This document shows positions 8,996 to 18,456 of a stretch of DNA of 64,000 nucleotides, piece after piece. Where the stretch lies: positions 5,022,001-5,086,000 of the forward strand of contig NZ_BNEL01000001.1 of assembly GCF_018327685.1 (NCBI RefSeq). Direction: 5' to 3'. Origin of the DNA: Streptomyces sp. TS71-3. GTDB taxonomy: Bacteria; Actinomycetota; Actinomycetes; Streptomycetales; Streptomycetaceae. Every line of letters starts with the position of its first letter. Within the stretch, counting starts at the first letter, position 1. The notes beneath the pieces are model-generated. The model was given only the letters and a program-made list of their open reading frames with translations. It had not been told where the DNA came from and did not search any database. The translations under genes were made by a program, and so were the position numbers.

Positions 8996-9622
8996 ATGAC
9001 CGCGGCGGAGCAGACGGCGGGCGACGAGAGCAGGTCGTGGGCTGAGGTCAGCCCGGACGCGGCGCGGCGGTTGATGAGCGCAGCCGTCGAGGCCTTCGCC
9101 GAGCGCGGCTACCACGCGACGACCACCCGCGACATCGCCGGCCGCGCCGGCATGAGCCCCGCCGCGCTGTACATCCACTACAAGACCAAGGAAGAGCTGC
9201 TCCACCGCATCAGCAGGATCGGCCACGAGAAGGCCCTGGAGATCCTCGCCACCGCCGCGGGCGGACCGGGCGACGCGACCGACCGGCTCACCGACGCCGT
9301 CCGCTCCTTCGTGCGCTGGCACGCCGCCCAGCACACCACCGCGCGCGTGGTGCAGTACGAGCTCGACGCGCTGAGCGGCGAGGCGCGCGCCGAGATCGTG
9401 GCACTGCGGCGCAGGACGGACGCCGTCATCCGGGGCATCATCGATGACGGCGTCCGGGCCGGCGAGTTCGACGTGCCCGACGTGCCGGGCACGACGCTCG
9501 CGGTGCTCTCGCTCTGCGTCGACGTGGCCCGCTGGTTCAACGCCGCGGGCAGCCGCACCCCCGACGAGGTCGGCGCGCTCTACGCGGGGCTGGTGCTGCG
9601 GATGGTGGGGGCCAAGAAGTAG
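8996..9622 (+). CDS. TetR family regulator of fatty-acid-type genes
   Basis: A 208-residue repressor. The helix-turn-helix occupies about residues 25-65 (AFAERGYHATTTRDIAGRAG, ALYIHYKTKEELL), followed by a ligand domain with FVRWHAAQH and VQYELDALSGEAR, as in regulators of acyl-CoA metabolism. The start at 8996 is set by AGGAAGGGG upstream. A near-palindromic site precedes it and recurs before the convergent neighbour's promoter at 10224, so it probably controls itself and the MaoC dehydratase gene. The ligand is unknown. Confidence 0.9.
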   Translation: MTAAEQTAGDESRSWAEVSPDAARRLMSAAVEAFAERGYHATTTRDIAGRAGMSPAALYIHYKTKEELLHRISRIGHEKALEILATAAGGPGDATDRLTDAVRSFVRWHAAQHTTARVVQYELDALSGEARAEIVALRRRTDAVIRGIIDDGVRAGEFDVPDVPGTTLAVLSLCVDVARWFNAAGSRTPDEVGALYAGLVLRMVGAKK

Positions 9623-9702
9623 GCCTCCGGCGGCGCGCCGTGGCCCCCGGTCGGCCGTCTCCCCGTGTCCTCGGCGGGCTGCCTCCAGAAGGCGGGCTGC
9701 CT

Positions 9703-10164
9703 CTAGAAGTGGTAGCGGGACACCGACTCCGCGACGCACACCGGCTTCTCCTGCCCCTCGCGCTGCACGGTCACCGTCAGCGTCACCTGGAGCCCGCCGG
9801 CCACGTCCGCGACCTCCGTCAGCTCGGCCGTCGCGCGCAGCCGCGAGCCCACCGGGACGGGCGCGGGGAAGCGCACCTTGTTCGTGCCGTAGTTGATGCC
9901 CATCGTCACGCCCTCGACCAGCATGACCTGCGGCACCAGCGTGGGCAGCAGGGACAGCGTCAGGTAGCCGTGCGCGATGGTGGTGCCGAAGGGACCGGCC
10001 GCGGCCTTCTCCGGGTCGACGTGGATCCACTGGTGATCCCCGGTCGCCTCCGCGAAGAGGTCGACACGCTTCTGGTCGATCTCCAGCCAGTCGCTGTACC
10101 CCAGGCGCTCGCCGACGGCGGCGCGCAGTTCGTCGGGGGAAGTGAAGATCCTCGGCTCTGCCAT
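9703..10164 (-). CDS. MaoC-like (R)-specific enoyl-CoA hydratase
   Basis: A 153-residue single hot-dog-fold hydratase acting on enoyl-CoA substrates. The hydratase-2 motif is intact: FAEATGDHQWIHVD carries Asp43 and His48, the expected catalytic pair, followed by GPFGTTIAHGYLTLS. GGAGGCCAAGGGAAC precedes ATG 10164. The promoter region carries CTAAGCGCTTGCTCAGC, matching the site before the nearby TetR gene, so it is very likely in that regulon. Confidence 0.93.
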   Translation of the reverse strand: MAEPRIFTSPDELRAAVGERLGYSDWLEIDQKRVDLFAEATGDHQWIHVDPEKAAAGPFGTTIAHGYLTLSLLPTLVPQVMLVEGVTMGINYGTNKVRFPAPVPVGSRLRATAELTEVADVAGGLQVTLTVTVQREGQEKPVCVAESVSRYHF

Positions 10165-10223
10165 GTTCCCTTGGCCTCCCGGCACCGTCCCAGTCCAAGC
10201 ACGTGCGCGGCACCGCAGGGTGC

Positions 10224-10240
10224 CTAAGCGCTTGCTCAGC
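10224..10240. promoter_or_regulatory. Candidate TetR operator, copy 2
   Basis: CTAAGCGCTTGCTCAGC, 60 bases upstream of the MaoC start. It is identical to the site at 8938-8954 except for one base. Confidence 0.65.
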
Positions 10241-10480
10241 ATGCTGGTGTGGCGGGGGGCATGTCAACGCGGACCGCGCGCCCGGATACGGGCGCCGGGT
10301 GCGGACGCGGGGGGCTGCCGTCTATGGCGGCAGGCTGCCCATCCATGACCGGGTCCCGGCTGCTGGCCGGGCCCCCGGGCCGACGGAGGGCCGGGGGCCG
10401 GTGAGCCCCGCTCTCCGTGACACCGGTATGCGCCTGTGAAGCACGTGGCCGGTGGTGTTCGGTGTGTCCGGGCGGCCCGG

Positions 10481-11083
10481 TCAGGCCGACACCAGCAGGC
10501 GTGCCCGCCGGGCGCTCGCCAGGGCCCTCGGGGTCAGGACGGGACGCGGCACCACGATGCCGCAGTGGGTGCAGACCGGGCCCGAGGAAGGTTCGTGGGC
10601 CAGTCCGTGCCGCCAGACCAGCCGGGTGTCCCCGCACACGGGACAGACCGAGCCGGGCTCGTGCTCAAGGCCCCTGATCAACCGCCGCAGCACCTCGGCC
10701 AGCGGCTCGTGGGGGTGTACCCGGGGATTGTCGCACCAGGCAACACCGCAGCCTCCCCAGGTGAGCCGGTGCCAGTCGTCGACGCTGCCCGGGCTGCGCA
10801 GGCCGTCGTGCTTCTCACGCTTGCGGCGCTCCGCGAACTGCGCCTCGTAGGCCAGCCACACCGCGCGTGCCTCTTCGAGCTCGTCGAGCGCGGCCACCAG
10901 GCTGGAGGGATCGGGGGACCTGTCCTCCCTGCCCATCCCGGTGCGGGAGCAGAGATGGTCCCATGTCGCACGATGTCCGTAGGGGGCGAATCTCTCCAGG
11001 CACTTTCTCAGGGAGTACCTGCGCAGTGCCAGGTCACACTGCGGATCGCGCACCTGTCTCGCGAGACTCCGGAAACCTGCCAT
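10481..11083 (-). CDS. Zinc-ribbon-containing protein of unknown function
   Basis: A 200-residue protein that I do not recognise. The N-terminal half is helical and basic (LRRYSLRKCLERF, EAQFAERRKREKHDG). The C-terminal half has a four-cysteine zinc-ribbon arrangement, CPVCG then CTHCG about 25 residues later, preceded by an extra Cys pair (CGVAWCDNP). GGAGG lies eight bases before ATG 11083, and codon use is normal for the region. It stands alone between MaoC and the acylase with divergent spacing on its 5' side. Confidence 0.75.
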   Translation of the reverse strand: MAGFRSLARQVRDPQCDLALRRYSLRKCLERFAPYGHRATWDHLCSRTGMGREDRSPDPSSLVAALDELEEARAVWLAYEAQFAERRKREKHDGLRSPGSVDDWHRLTWGGCGVAWCDNPRVHPHEPLAEVLRRLIRGLEHEPGSVCPVCGDTRLVWRHGLAHEPSSGPVCTHCGIVVPRPVLTPRALASARRARLLVSA

Positions 11084-11333
11084 TGCCCTGCACCTCCGTC
11101 ACACCTGCACTTGTGTTCCACGGCGACGCCCGACGTGCCGACTCGTCGAACGTCTCCGAGTAGACGTATCGCGAGCCGTATCGGCTCCCTCCGTTTCCCG
11201 GCGGTTCTCCGCGCCGACCCGGAGCGCCTCACCGGCGGGGTGCGGTATGGCGAAAACGTGACGTGTGTTCATCTTCACCACCGTGGATACCACCGGTAAC
11301 CTTCCGGCTCATCACCGTAGGGAGGAGCCGCAC

Positions 11334-14216
11334 ATGCGCCGCCGCACCCCACGTACCGAGATCGGCGCCCTTTTCGGCAGAAGACGCCGCCTGCGCCCGA
11401 CGAAAACCCTCGGATCCCTTGGAGTCACCGCTGTTCTCGTGGCCGCTCTGGGTCTTTGGGCCCCGGCCGGTCCAGCCGTCGCCGACGCCCGTGCCGACGG
11501 CGACTACTGCGCCGGACAGTGCACCGACATCCTGCCGCCCGGTGCCAACGGCAGCGCCACGCTCGCCGAGATCCTGGCCAACCAGGTGCTCGGCTCGCAG
11601 CCGGCACATGCCGACGACGAGCTCGGGCCGTACGATGCCCTGTCCTCCGGCTACCCGTCGCTCACCGATGACACACTCACGCGGTTTTTCAATGATTCTT
11701 CCTTCGGAGTGCCCGCCGACCAGGTGGCCTCCGTCACCCGTCCGCGCGACGACGTCGCGATCACCCGGGACAAGAAGTTCGGCGTGCCCCACATCAAGGG
11801 CACCACGCGGTACGGCACGGAGTTCGGCGCGGGCTACGCGGCCGGGCAGGACCGGCTCTGGCTGATCGACCTCTTCCGGCACGTGGGGCGCGGCGAACTG
11901 ACCTCGTTCGCCGGCGGCGCGGCGGCGAACCAGGGCCTTGAGCAGCAGTTCTGGCCCCAGGCCCCGTACACGGAGGAGGACCTCCAGAAGCAGGTCGACT
12001 ACATCAGGTCACACAGCGGGGCGCGCGGCGAGCAGGCCATGGCGGACGCGCAGGCCTACATCGACGGTCTGAACGCCTACCGCGTCAAGGCCAAGAACGA
12101 CCGCACCTTCCCCGGCGAGTACGACCTCACCGGCAAGATCGACCCCATCACCAACGCAGGCGAGATCGAGCCGTTCAAGATCACGGACATGATCGCGCTC
12201 GCCTCGGTGGTCGGCAGCCTCTTCGGAGGGGGCGGCGGCGGAGAGGTCGACGCGGCGCTCTCGCTGCTCGCCGCCCAGCAGAAGTACGGCGTCACGGACG
12301 GCACCCGGATCTGGGAGTCGTTCCGCGAGCGCAACGACCCCGAGGCGGTCCTGACCCTCCACGACGGCAGCTCCTTCCCCTATGCGGGCAAGCCCGACCA
12401 CCCGCAGGGCGAGGCGCTGCCCGACCCCGGCTCGGTCAAGCCCGAGCCGCTGGTGTTCGACCGCACCGGCTCCGCGCAGCGGGGCGCCCGGCAGAAGAAG
12501 GACCCCGTCGAGGCACCCGCGAAGCTCAAGCCGGCGCAGGGCATCTTCGACGAGGGCGTGCTCCCCGCCGACCTGTTCTCCCGGCACGGCGACGCCAGCG
12601 CGGTCCAGGGCATGTCGAACGCGCTGCTCGTCTCCGGCAAGCACACCGCGAGCGGCCACCCGGTCGCCGTCTTCGGACCGCAGACCGGCTACTTCGCGCC
12701 GCAGCTGCTGATGATGCAGGAGCTCCAGGGCCCCGGGATCAGCGCGCACGGCGCGTCCTTCGCGGGCGTCGGCATGTACGTGCAACTCGGCCGGGGCCAG
12801 GACTACGCCTGGTCGGCGACCACGGCCGCCCAGGACATCATCGACACCTACGCGGTCCAGCTCTGCGACCCGGCCGGCGGTACCCCCACCGAGCAGTCCG
12901 CCGGCTACCTCTACCACGGCACCTGCACCCCGATGGAGAAGCTGGAGCGCACCAACTCCTGGAAGCCGACCCTCGCCGACTCCACCGCCGCCGGCTCCTA
13001 CCGGATGCAGGTCTTCCGGACGAACTACGGCATCGTGACGCACCGCGCCACCGTCGGCGGCAAACCGGTGGCCTACACCCTGCTGCGCTCCAGCTACCGC
13101 CACGAGGCCGACTCGATCGTCGGCTTCCAGATGCTCAACGACCCCACGTTCGTCACCGACGCCAAGAGCTTCGAGCAGGCGGCGGCCCACATCAACTACA
13201 CCTTCAACTGGTTCTACGCCGACTCCCGCGACATCGCGTACTTCAACAGCGGCACCAACCCGCAGCGCGCCGCGGGCGTCGATCCGTCCTTCCCGGTGAA
13301 GGCGGAGCCGGCCTACGAGTGGAAGGACTTCGACCCGGCCGACAACACCTCCGCCTACACCCCCGACGCCGAGCACCCCAACTCCGTCGACCAGGACTAC
13401 TACGTCTCCTGGAACAACAAGCAGGCGAAGGACTACTCGGCCGCCTCCTTCAGCTTCGGCGCGGTGCACCGGGCCGACCTGCTCGATGCGCGGGTGGCGA
13501 AGCTGGTCCGCCAGGGCGGGGTCACCCGGGCCGCGCTCACCCGGGCGATGGCGGACGCCGCCGTCACCGACCTGCGCGGCGAGCGGGTCCTTCCCGAGCT
13601 GCTGAAGGTGCTGCGCGGCAAGCCGGTCGACGATCCGGTGGCGGCAGCGGCCGTGCAGCAACTCGACGCCTGGGAGGCGGGCGGCGCGCAGCGCAAGGAG
13701 ACCTCCGCGGGCTCGCACGCCTACGCGCACGCCGACGCCGTGCGGATCATGGACGCCTGGTGGCCCAAGCTGGTGGAGGCGGAGTTCCGGCCGGGCCTCG
13801 GCGACGACCTGTGGAACGCGCTGACGGCGGACCTCACGGTCGACGAGTCGCCCTCGGCCGGCCACGGGCCGACCGGCGGGCACGCCGGCTCCTCGTTCCA
13901 GTACGGCTGGTGGGGATATGTCGACAAGGACATCAGGACGGTGCTGGGCGAGCCGGTCGACGGGCCGCTGGGCAGCGCCTACTGCGGCGGCGGGACGCTC
14001 GACGGCTGCCGGGACGCGCTGCTGAGCAGCCTCAAGCAGGCCGCCGCCGAGCCCGCGACCACCGTGTACCCCGGTGATGACTCCTGCGACGCGGGGGACC
14101 AGTGGTGCGCGGACGCGATCATCCAGCGCCCGCTGGGCGGCATCAAGCACGCTCCGATCCAGTGGCAGAACCGCCCGACCTACCAGCAGGTGGTGGAGTT
14201 CCCGAGCCACCGGTAG
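11334..14216 (+). CDS. Secreted penicillin-acylase-family (Ntn) amidohydrolase
   Basis: A 960-residue precursor. An arginine-rich N-terminus and hydrophobic stretch (TAVLVAALGLWAPAGPAVA) form an export signal. The family's autocatalytic processing site is recognisable as QGMSNALLVSG, with Ser428 the expected N-terminal nucleophile of the beta chain, followed by GHPVAVFGPQTGYF. The alpha region contains GVPHIKGTT and GYAAGQDRLWLIDLFR. Relatives hydrolyse amide bonds of beta-lactams, acyl-homoserine lactones or lipopeptides; the true substrate is unknown. The start is fixed by GGGAGGAG. A G+C-rich hairpin just after the stop probably ends transcription. Confidence 0.93.
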   Translation: MRRRTPRTEIGALFGRRRRLRPTKTLGSLGVTAVLVAALGLWAPAGPAVADARADGDYCAGQCTDILPPGANGSATLAEILANQVLGSQPAHADDELGPYDALSSGYPSLTDDTLTRFFNDSSFGVPADQVASVTRPRDDVAITRDKKFGVPHIKGTTRYGTEFGAGYAAGQDRLWLIDLFRHVGRGELTSFAGGAAANQGLEQQFWPQAPYTEEDLQKQVDYIRSHSGARGEQAMADAQAYIDGLNAYRVKAKNDRTFPGEYDLTGKIDPITNAGEIEPFKITDMIALASVVGSLFGGGGGGEVDAALSLLAAQQKYGVTDGTRIWESFRERNDPEAVLTLHDGSSFPYAGKPDHPQGEALPDPGSVKPEPLVFDRTGSAQRGARQKKDPVEAPAKLKPAQGIFDEGVLPADLFSRHGDASAVQGMSNALLVSGKHTASGHPVAVFGPQTGYFAPQLLMMQELQGPGISAHGASFAGVGMYVQLGRGQDYAWSATTAAQDIIDTYAVQLCDPAGGTPTEQSAGYLYHGTCTPMEKLERTNSWKPTLADSTAAGSYRMQVFRTNYGIVTHRATVGGKPVAYTLLRSSYRHEADSIVGFQMLNDPTFVTDAKSFEQAAAHINYTFNWFYADSRDIAYFNSGTNPQRAAGVDPSFPVKAEPAYEWKDFDPADNTSAYTPDAEHPNSVDQDYYVSWNNKQAKDYSAASFSFGAVHRADLLDARVAKLVRQGGVTRAALTRAMADAAVTDLRGERVLPELLKVLRGKPVDDPVAAAAVQQLDAWEAGGAQRKETSAGSHAYAHADAVRIMDAWWPKLVEAEFRPGLGDDLWNALTADLTVDESPSAGHGPTGGHAGSSFQYGWWGYVDKDIRTVLGEPVDGPLGSAYCGGGTLDGCRDALLSSLKQAAAEPATTVYPGDDSCDAGDQWCADAIIQRPLGGIKHAPIQWQNRPTYQQVVEFPSHR

Positions 14217-14228
14217 GCGGGCGCACGA

Positions 14229-14259
14229 CGGGGCCCCGGGCACGGCTGCCGGGGCCCCG
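14229..14259 (+). terminator. Hairpin after the acylase gene
   Basis: CGGGGCCCCGG (14229-14239) is perfectly inverted at 14249-14259 with a nine-base loop. There is no T-tract, as is usual for Streptomyces terminators. It sits between two convergent genes. Confidence 0.7.
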
Positions 14260-14317
14260 ATCCGCGCTCCTCCGCGGCCCGCCCGGCTCTCCCTCGGGGC
14301 GCGGGCGGGACCGACCT

Positions 14318-14413
14318 GTCCCAAGCGGGCGGGCAGGGCCGACACGTCTCAAGCCGGCGGGCGGGGCGGACCCGTCCCAAGCCGGCGGGCCGGGCCGCCG
14401 CGTCCCGAGCCGG
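14318..14413. repeat. 28-bp tandem repeat between convergent genes
   Basis: The anchor GTCCCAAGCNGGCGGGC recurs at 14318, 14346, 14374 and, more degenerate, 14402, an exact 28-bp period. It lies just downstream of the NamZ-like gene's stop codon. Confidence 0.75.
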
Positions 14414-14428
14414 TCCCACCGGCCGGTC

Positions 14429-15703
14429 TCAGCGGTACAGCAGGTACTTCCGCCGCACCGCCCGGAACGCCGCCAGCTCGTCCTGCCACGCCGCCACGAC
14501 CTCGTCGCCGGTGGCGCCCGCGTCGATCATCGTGCGCACCAGGGTGCTCCCGGTGAGCGTGTCGATGTCGTTGTCGGGGCGCCAGGCGAAGCCGTCCCAG
14601 ACCTTCTTCGCGGTGACCAGCAGGGCGATCCCGGTGCGCACCGGGTCGTAGCTCTCCCGGTCGTGCACGTGGAGCTGCACACCGCCCACCGTCTTGCCCT
14701 GGAACTTGCTGAACGTGGGCGCGAAGTACGCCTCGCGGAAGTTCACACCGGGCAGGTCCAGCGCGTTCACGGCGTCCGCCCACCGGTGGTCGATGCCGTC
14801 CGCGCCCAGCAGCTCGAAGGGGCGGGTGGTGCCGCGGCCCTCCGAGAGGTTGGTGGCCTCGAAGAGGCAGGTGCCCGAGTAGACGAGGGCCGTGTCGACG
14901 GTCGGCATGTTGGGGCTGGGCAGGACCCACGGCAGCCCGGACGCCTCGTAGAAGTCCGAGCGGCGCCAGCCCGTCATCAGCACCGTCTCCAGCGGCACCG
15001 GCTTGTCCAGGAACTCGCCGTTGTACAGCCGGGCCAGCTCCGCCACCGTCATGCCGTGCTGCTGCGCGATCGGTTTGCGGCCCACGAAGCTCGCGAACTC
15101 CTCGTGCAGCACGGGGCCGTAGGCGTTCCGCCCGGTCACCGGGTTCGGCCGGTCCAGCACGACGAAGCGCTTGCCCGCCAGCGCGGCGGCCTCCATGCAG
15201 TCGTAGAGCGTCCAGATGTAGGTGTAGAAGCGCGCGCCGGCGTCCTGGATGTCGAAGACGACGGTGTCCACGCCCGAGGTGGTGAAGACGTCGGCCAGCT
15301 TCTGCCCGCTGACCTGGTAGGTGTCGTAGACCGGCAGCCCGGTGGCCGGGTCGTCGTAGCGGCCCTCGGAGCCGCCCGCCTGCGCCGTGCCGCGGAAGCC
15401 GTGCTCGGGGCCGAAGACCGCGACCAGGTTCACCCGCTTGTCGGCGTGCATCACGTCCACGATGTGCCGGACGTCGCGCGTGACGCCCGTCGGATTGGTG
15501 ACGATGCCGACCTTCTCGCCGTCGAGCAGGGCGTAGCCGTCCGCGGCGAGCCGCTCGAACCCGGTGCGCAGCCCCCGGCCGGCTCCGGGGCCCTGGCCGG
15601 CTCCGGGGCCCGGGCCTGCGGCCACGGCGGGTGCGGTGCCGGCCGCGGTCACCGCCGCGGATGCCACGGTGGCGGCGAGCAGACTCCGTCTGTGCACGTT
15701 CAT
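14429..15703 (-). CDS. namZ: NamZ-type exo-beta-N-acetylmuramidase (DUF1343), exported
   Basis: A 424-residue protein of the DUF1343 family, whose studied members (NamZ) remove terminal N-acetylmuramic acid from peptidoglycan fragments. An RR-containing signal (MNVHRRSLLAATVASAAV) suggests Tat or Sec export. Conserved family stretches include GIVTNPTGV, FGPEHGFRG, VVFDIQDAGARFYTY, RPNPVTG and GTCLFEATNLSEGRGTT. ATG 15703 follows GGAGG by six bases. It is convergent with the acylase gene. A role in muropeptide recycling is inferred from the family. Confidence 0.92.
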   Translation of the reverse strand: MNVHRRSLLAATVASAAVTAAGTAPAVAAGPGPGAGQGPGAGRGLRTGFERLAADGYALLDGEKVGIVTNPTGVTRDVRHIVDVMHADKRVNLVAVFGPEHGFRGTAQAGGSEGRYDDPATGLPVYDTYQVSGQKLADVFTTSGVDTVVFDIQDAGARFYTYIWTLYDCMEAAALAGKRFVVLDRPNPVTGRNAYGPVLHEEFASFVGRKPIAQQHGMTVAELARLYNGEFLDKPVPLETVLMTGWRRSDFYEASGLPWVLPSPNMPTVDTALVYSGTCLFEATNLSEGRGTTRPFELLGADGIDHRWADAVNALDLPGVNFREAYFAPTFSKFQGKTVGGVQLHVHDRESYDPVRTGIALLVTAKKVWDGFAWRPDNDIDTLTGSTLVRTMIDAGATGDEVVAAWQDELAAFRAVRRKYLLYR

Positions 15704-15818
15704 GTCGTACCTCCGTACGGGCGCCATGAAGGGGTGTGATCGTCACACCGGTCCGCCCGCACGCTAGCGCGCCCGCCGCGCCCGTGGAACGAAGCGGATA
15801 CGGCCGGTCGCCGCAGTT

Positions 15819-15887
15819 CCCTCTTCCAGGACCCCGGACGCCCCTCTTCCAGGTCGCCGGACATCCCTCTTCCAGGTCGCCTGACCG
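15819..15887. repeat. Three 23-bp tandem units in a promoter region
   Basis: CCCTCTTCCAGG starts at 15819, 15842 and 15865, an exact 23-bp period. The last unit overlaps the operator-like sequence at 15881-15896. It lies between the divergent NamZ and SDR genes, so copy number could alter promoter geometry. Confidence 0.8.
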
Positions 15888-15896
15888 ACCGCTTAG
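15881..15896. promoter_or_regulatory. Candidate TetR operator, copy 3
   Basis: On the minus strand it reads CTAAGCGGTCGGTCAG, agreeing at 13 of 16 positions with both sites around the TetR/MaoC genes (8938 and 10224). It is 31 bases before the SDR start codon. Confidence 0.55.
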
Positions 15897-15927
15897 TCTG
15901 GCGTGGCAGCCGAGTCGAGGGAGACCG

Positions 15928-16707
15928 ATGGTGGACAGCCTTCAAGCGAGCCTGGACGGGGCGCGTGTGGTGGTGACGGGCGCGGGCGGCGGTATCGGCG
16001 CCGCACTGGCGCGCGCCTTCGCCGCGGCCGGCGCCCGCGTCGTCGTCAACGACCTGGACGCCCGGAAGGCCGAGGCCGTCGCCGCCGAGTGCGACGGCAT
16101 CCCGGTGCCCGGCGACGCGTCGCGGACGGTGACGGACGCCCGGGACGCCCTGGGCGGGACGGTCGACGTCTACTGCGCCAACGCGGGCGTCGGCACCGGC
16201 GGCACCGAGGCCGCCAACGAGGAGGCGTGGGCCGGGGCCTGGGACGTCAACGTGATGGCGCACGTGCGCGCCGCGCACGTCCTGCTGCCGGACTGGCTGG
16301 CCCGCGGCAGCGGCCGCTTCGTCTCCACCGTCTCCGCGGCAGGCCTGCTCACCATGGTCGGCGCCGCCCCCTACAGCGTCACCAAGCACGCCGCGTACGC
16401 CTTCGCGGAGTGGCTCTCGCTCACCTACCGGCACCGCGGCGTCAGGGTCCACGCGATCTGCCCGCAGGGCGTGCGCACCGACATGCTCACCTCGGCGGGG
16501 ACGGCGGGCGAGCTGGTGCTGGCGCCGAACGCCATCGAACCCGAGGACGTCGCCGCCGCGCTCATGGCGGGCATGGCCGAGGACCGCTTCCTGATCCTGC
16601 CGCACCCCGAGGTCGCCGAGTACTACCGCGCCCGTGCGACCGAGCCGGACCGCTGGCTGAACGGCATGAACCGGCTCCAGCAGAAATGGGAGGGGATGCA
16701 GGCATGA
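15928..16707 (+). CDS. Short-chain dehydrogenase/reductase
   Basis: A 259-residue classical SDR. The NAD(P)-binding motif is TGAGGGIG (residues 17-24), with CANAGVG in place of NNAG and the catalytic pair in PYSVTKHA (YxxxK). ATG 15928 follows GAGGGAG. Its stop overlaps the start of the acyl-CoA synthetase in an ATGA junction, so the two are translationally coupled and the SDR probably handles a hydroxyacyl- or ketoacyl-CoA in the same catabolic route. Confidence 0.92.
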   Translation: MVDSLQASLDGARVVVTGAGGGIGAALARAFAAAGARVVVNDLDARKAEAVAAECDGIPVPGDASRTVTDARDALGGTVDVYCANAGVGTGGTEAANEEAWAGAWDVNVMAHVRAAHVLLPDWLARGSGRFVSTVSAAGLLTMVGAAPYSVTKHAAYAFAEWLSLTYRHRGVRVHAICPQGVRTDMLTSAGTAGELVLAPNAIEPEDVAAALMAGMAEDRFLILPHPEVAEYYRARATEPDRWLNGMNRLQQKWEGMQA

Positions 16708-18371
16708 CCGCCGCCCGCTACGCCGACAAGCCCTGGCTCGCCGTGCTCACCGACGCCCAGCGCGCGCCGGTCGACGCGCCGGACTCCCTGGTGCACGCCT
16801 TCGCCGCCGCCGTCCGCGCCGCACCCGACCGCACCGCCCTCGCCTACTTCGACGGGCGGATCACCTACCGCGAGGCCGACGAGCTCAGCGACTCGGTCGC
16901 CGGCCACCTCGCCGCACGCGGTGTGGCACCCGGTGACCGGCTGGCCCTGATGCTCCAGAACACCCCGCACTTCGTGCTGGCGCTGCTCGGCGCCTTCAAG
17001 GCCGGCGCGGTCGTGGTGCCCGTCAACCCGATGTACAAGTCCGCCGAGGTCCGCCACGTGCTTGAGGACGCCGAGGTCGCCGCTCTGGTCTGCACCGACC
17101 GCGCCTGGGACGGCTACCTGCGCCAGGCCGCGGCCGGCACGCCGGTGCACACCGTGCTCACCGCCTGTGAACGCGACCTCCAGAGCCGCGACGACCCCCG
17201 CGTGCTCTCCTTCGAACGCCGCCCGCCGGCCGAGGACGCCACCGACCTGGTGGCCGCCGCCCGCGCGGGCCACCCGGCCCCCGCCGTCACGCCGCCGGGC
17301 CCCGGCGACACCGCACTGATCAGCTACACCTCGGGCACCAGCGGCACCCCCAAGGGCGCCACCAACACCCACGGCAACATCATGTACAACGCCGAGCGGC
17401 AGCGCACCGGCCACGCGCTGCCCGCCGGCTCGGTGTACTTCGCGCTGGCGCCGCTCTTCCACATCACCGGCATGGTCTGCGAGCTGTCCGCGTGCGTCGT
17501 CGGCACCGGGACGCTGGCGCTCACCTACCGGTTCGAGCCGGGCGTGGTGCTCGACGCGTTCGCCGAGCACCGACCCGCCTACACGGTGGGGCCCGCCACC
17601 GCGTTCATGGCGCTCGCCGCGCACCCGGAGGTCACCCGGGACCACTTCGCCTCGTTCCGGATCATCTCCTCGGGCGGCGCGCCGCTGCCGCCCGCCCTGG
17701 TCGAGAACTTCCGCGACCGCCTCGGCCCCTACCTGCACAACGGCTACGGACTCACCGAGTGCACCGCCCCCTGCGCCTCCGTGCCGCCCGACCGCGAGGC
17801 CCCGGTCGACCCGGTCTCCGGCACGCTCGCGGTCGGAGTGCCCGGGCCCGACACGGTGGTGCGGATCGCCGACGACGACGGGCGCGACGTGCCGTTCGGG
17901 GAGCAGGGCGAGATCCTGGTGAGCGGTCCCCAGGTCGTACCGGGCTACTGGCGCCGCCCCGACGCCAACGCGGAGACGTTCCCGAACGGGGAACTGCACA
18001 CCGGTGACATAGGCTTCATGGACCCCGACGGCTGGCTCTACGTGGTGGACCGGAAGAAGGACATGATCAACGCCTCCGGTTTCAAGGTCTGGCCCCGCGA
18101 GGTGGAGGACGTCCTCTACACCCACCCCGCGGTGCGCGAGGCCGCGGTCGTGGGCGTGCCGGACGGCTACCGCGGTGAGACGGTGAAGGCGTACGTGAGC
18201 CTGCGCCCCGGAGCCGCCGCCGACCCCGACGAGCTGGCCGGCTACTGCCGGGAGCGGCTGGCCGCGTACAAGTACCCGCGACGTGTCGAGATCCTGCCCG
18301 ACTTGCCGAAAACCACCAGTGGGAAGATCCTCCGGCGGGAACTGCGCGCCGGGGGAGCCCCCGCGGAGTAG
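16704..18371 (+). CDS. Acyl-CoA synthetase (AMP-forming)
   Basis: A 555-residue ANL-superfamily ligase that activates a carboxylic acid to its CoA thioester via an acyl-adenylate. The P-loop is SYTSGTSGTPKG, A5 is NGYGLTECTAP, A7 is HTGDIGFMDPDGWL, A8 is RKKDMINASGFKVWPREVE and the A10 lysine is in KTTSGKILRREL. The length and sequence suggest medium/long-chain fatty or aryl acids. The start codon overlaps the SDR stop. The downstream TetR gene probably controls the operon. Confidence 0.94.
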   Translation: MTAARYADKPWLAVLTDAQRAPVDAPDSLVHAFAAAVRAAPDRTALAYFDGRITYREADELSDSVAGHLAARGVAPGDRLALMLQNTPHFVLALLGAFKAGAVVVPVNPMYKSAEVRHVLEDAEVAALVCTDRAWDGYLRQAAAGTPVHTVLTACERDLQSRDDPRVLSFERRPPAEDATDLVAAARAGHPAPAVTPPGPGDTALISYTSGTSGTPKGATNTHGNIMYNAERQRTGHALPAGSVYFALAPLFHITGMVCELSACVVGTGTLALTYRFEPGVVLDAFAEHRPAYTVGPATAFMALAAHPEVTRDHFASFRIISSGGAPLPPALVENFRDRLGPYLHNGYGLTECTAPCASVPPDREAPVDPVSGTLAVGVPGPDTVVRIADDDGRDVPFGEQGEILVSGPQVVPGYWRRPDANAETFPNGELHTGDIGFMDPDGWLYVVDRKKDMINASGFKVWPREVEDVLYTHPAVREAAVVGVPDGYRGETVKAYVSLRPGAAADPDELAGYCRERLAAYKYPRRVEILPDLPKTTSGKILRRELRAGGAPAE

Positions 18372-18456
18372 GACCGGCAGGAACCAGAGCGGCGCGCGGG
18401 CGCCTGAAGAACGGCGCACGGGCGCCTGGGACAACACGGAAAGGCGGGTGGCGGCA

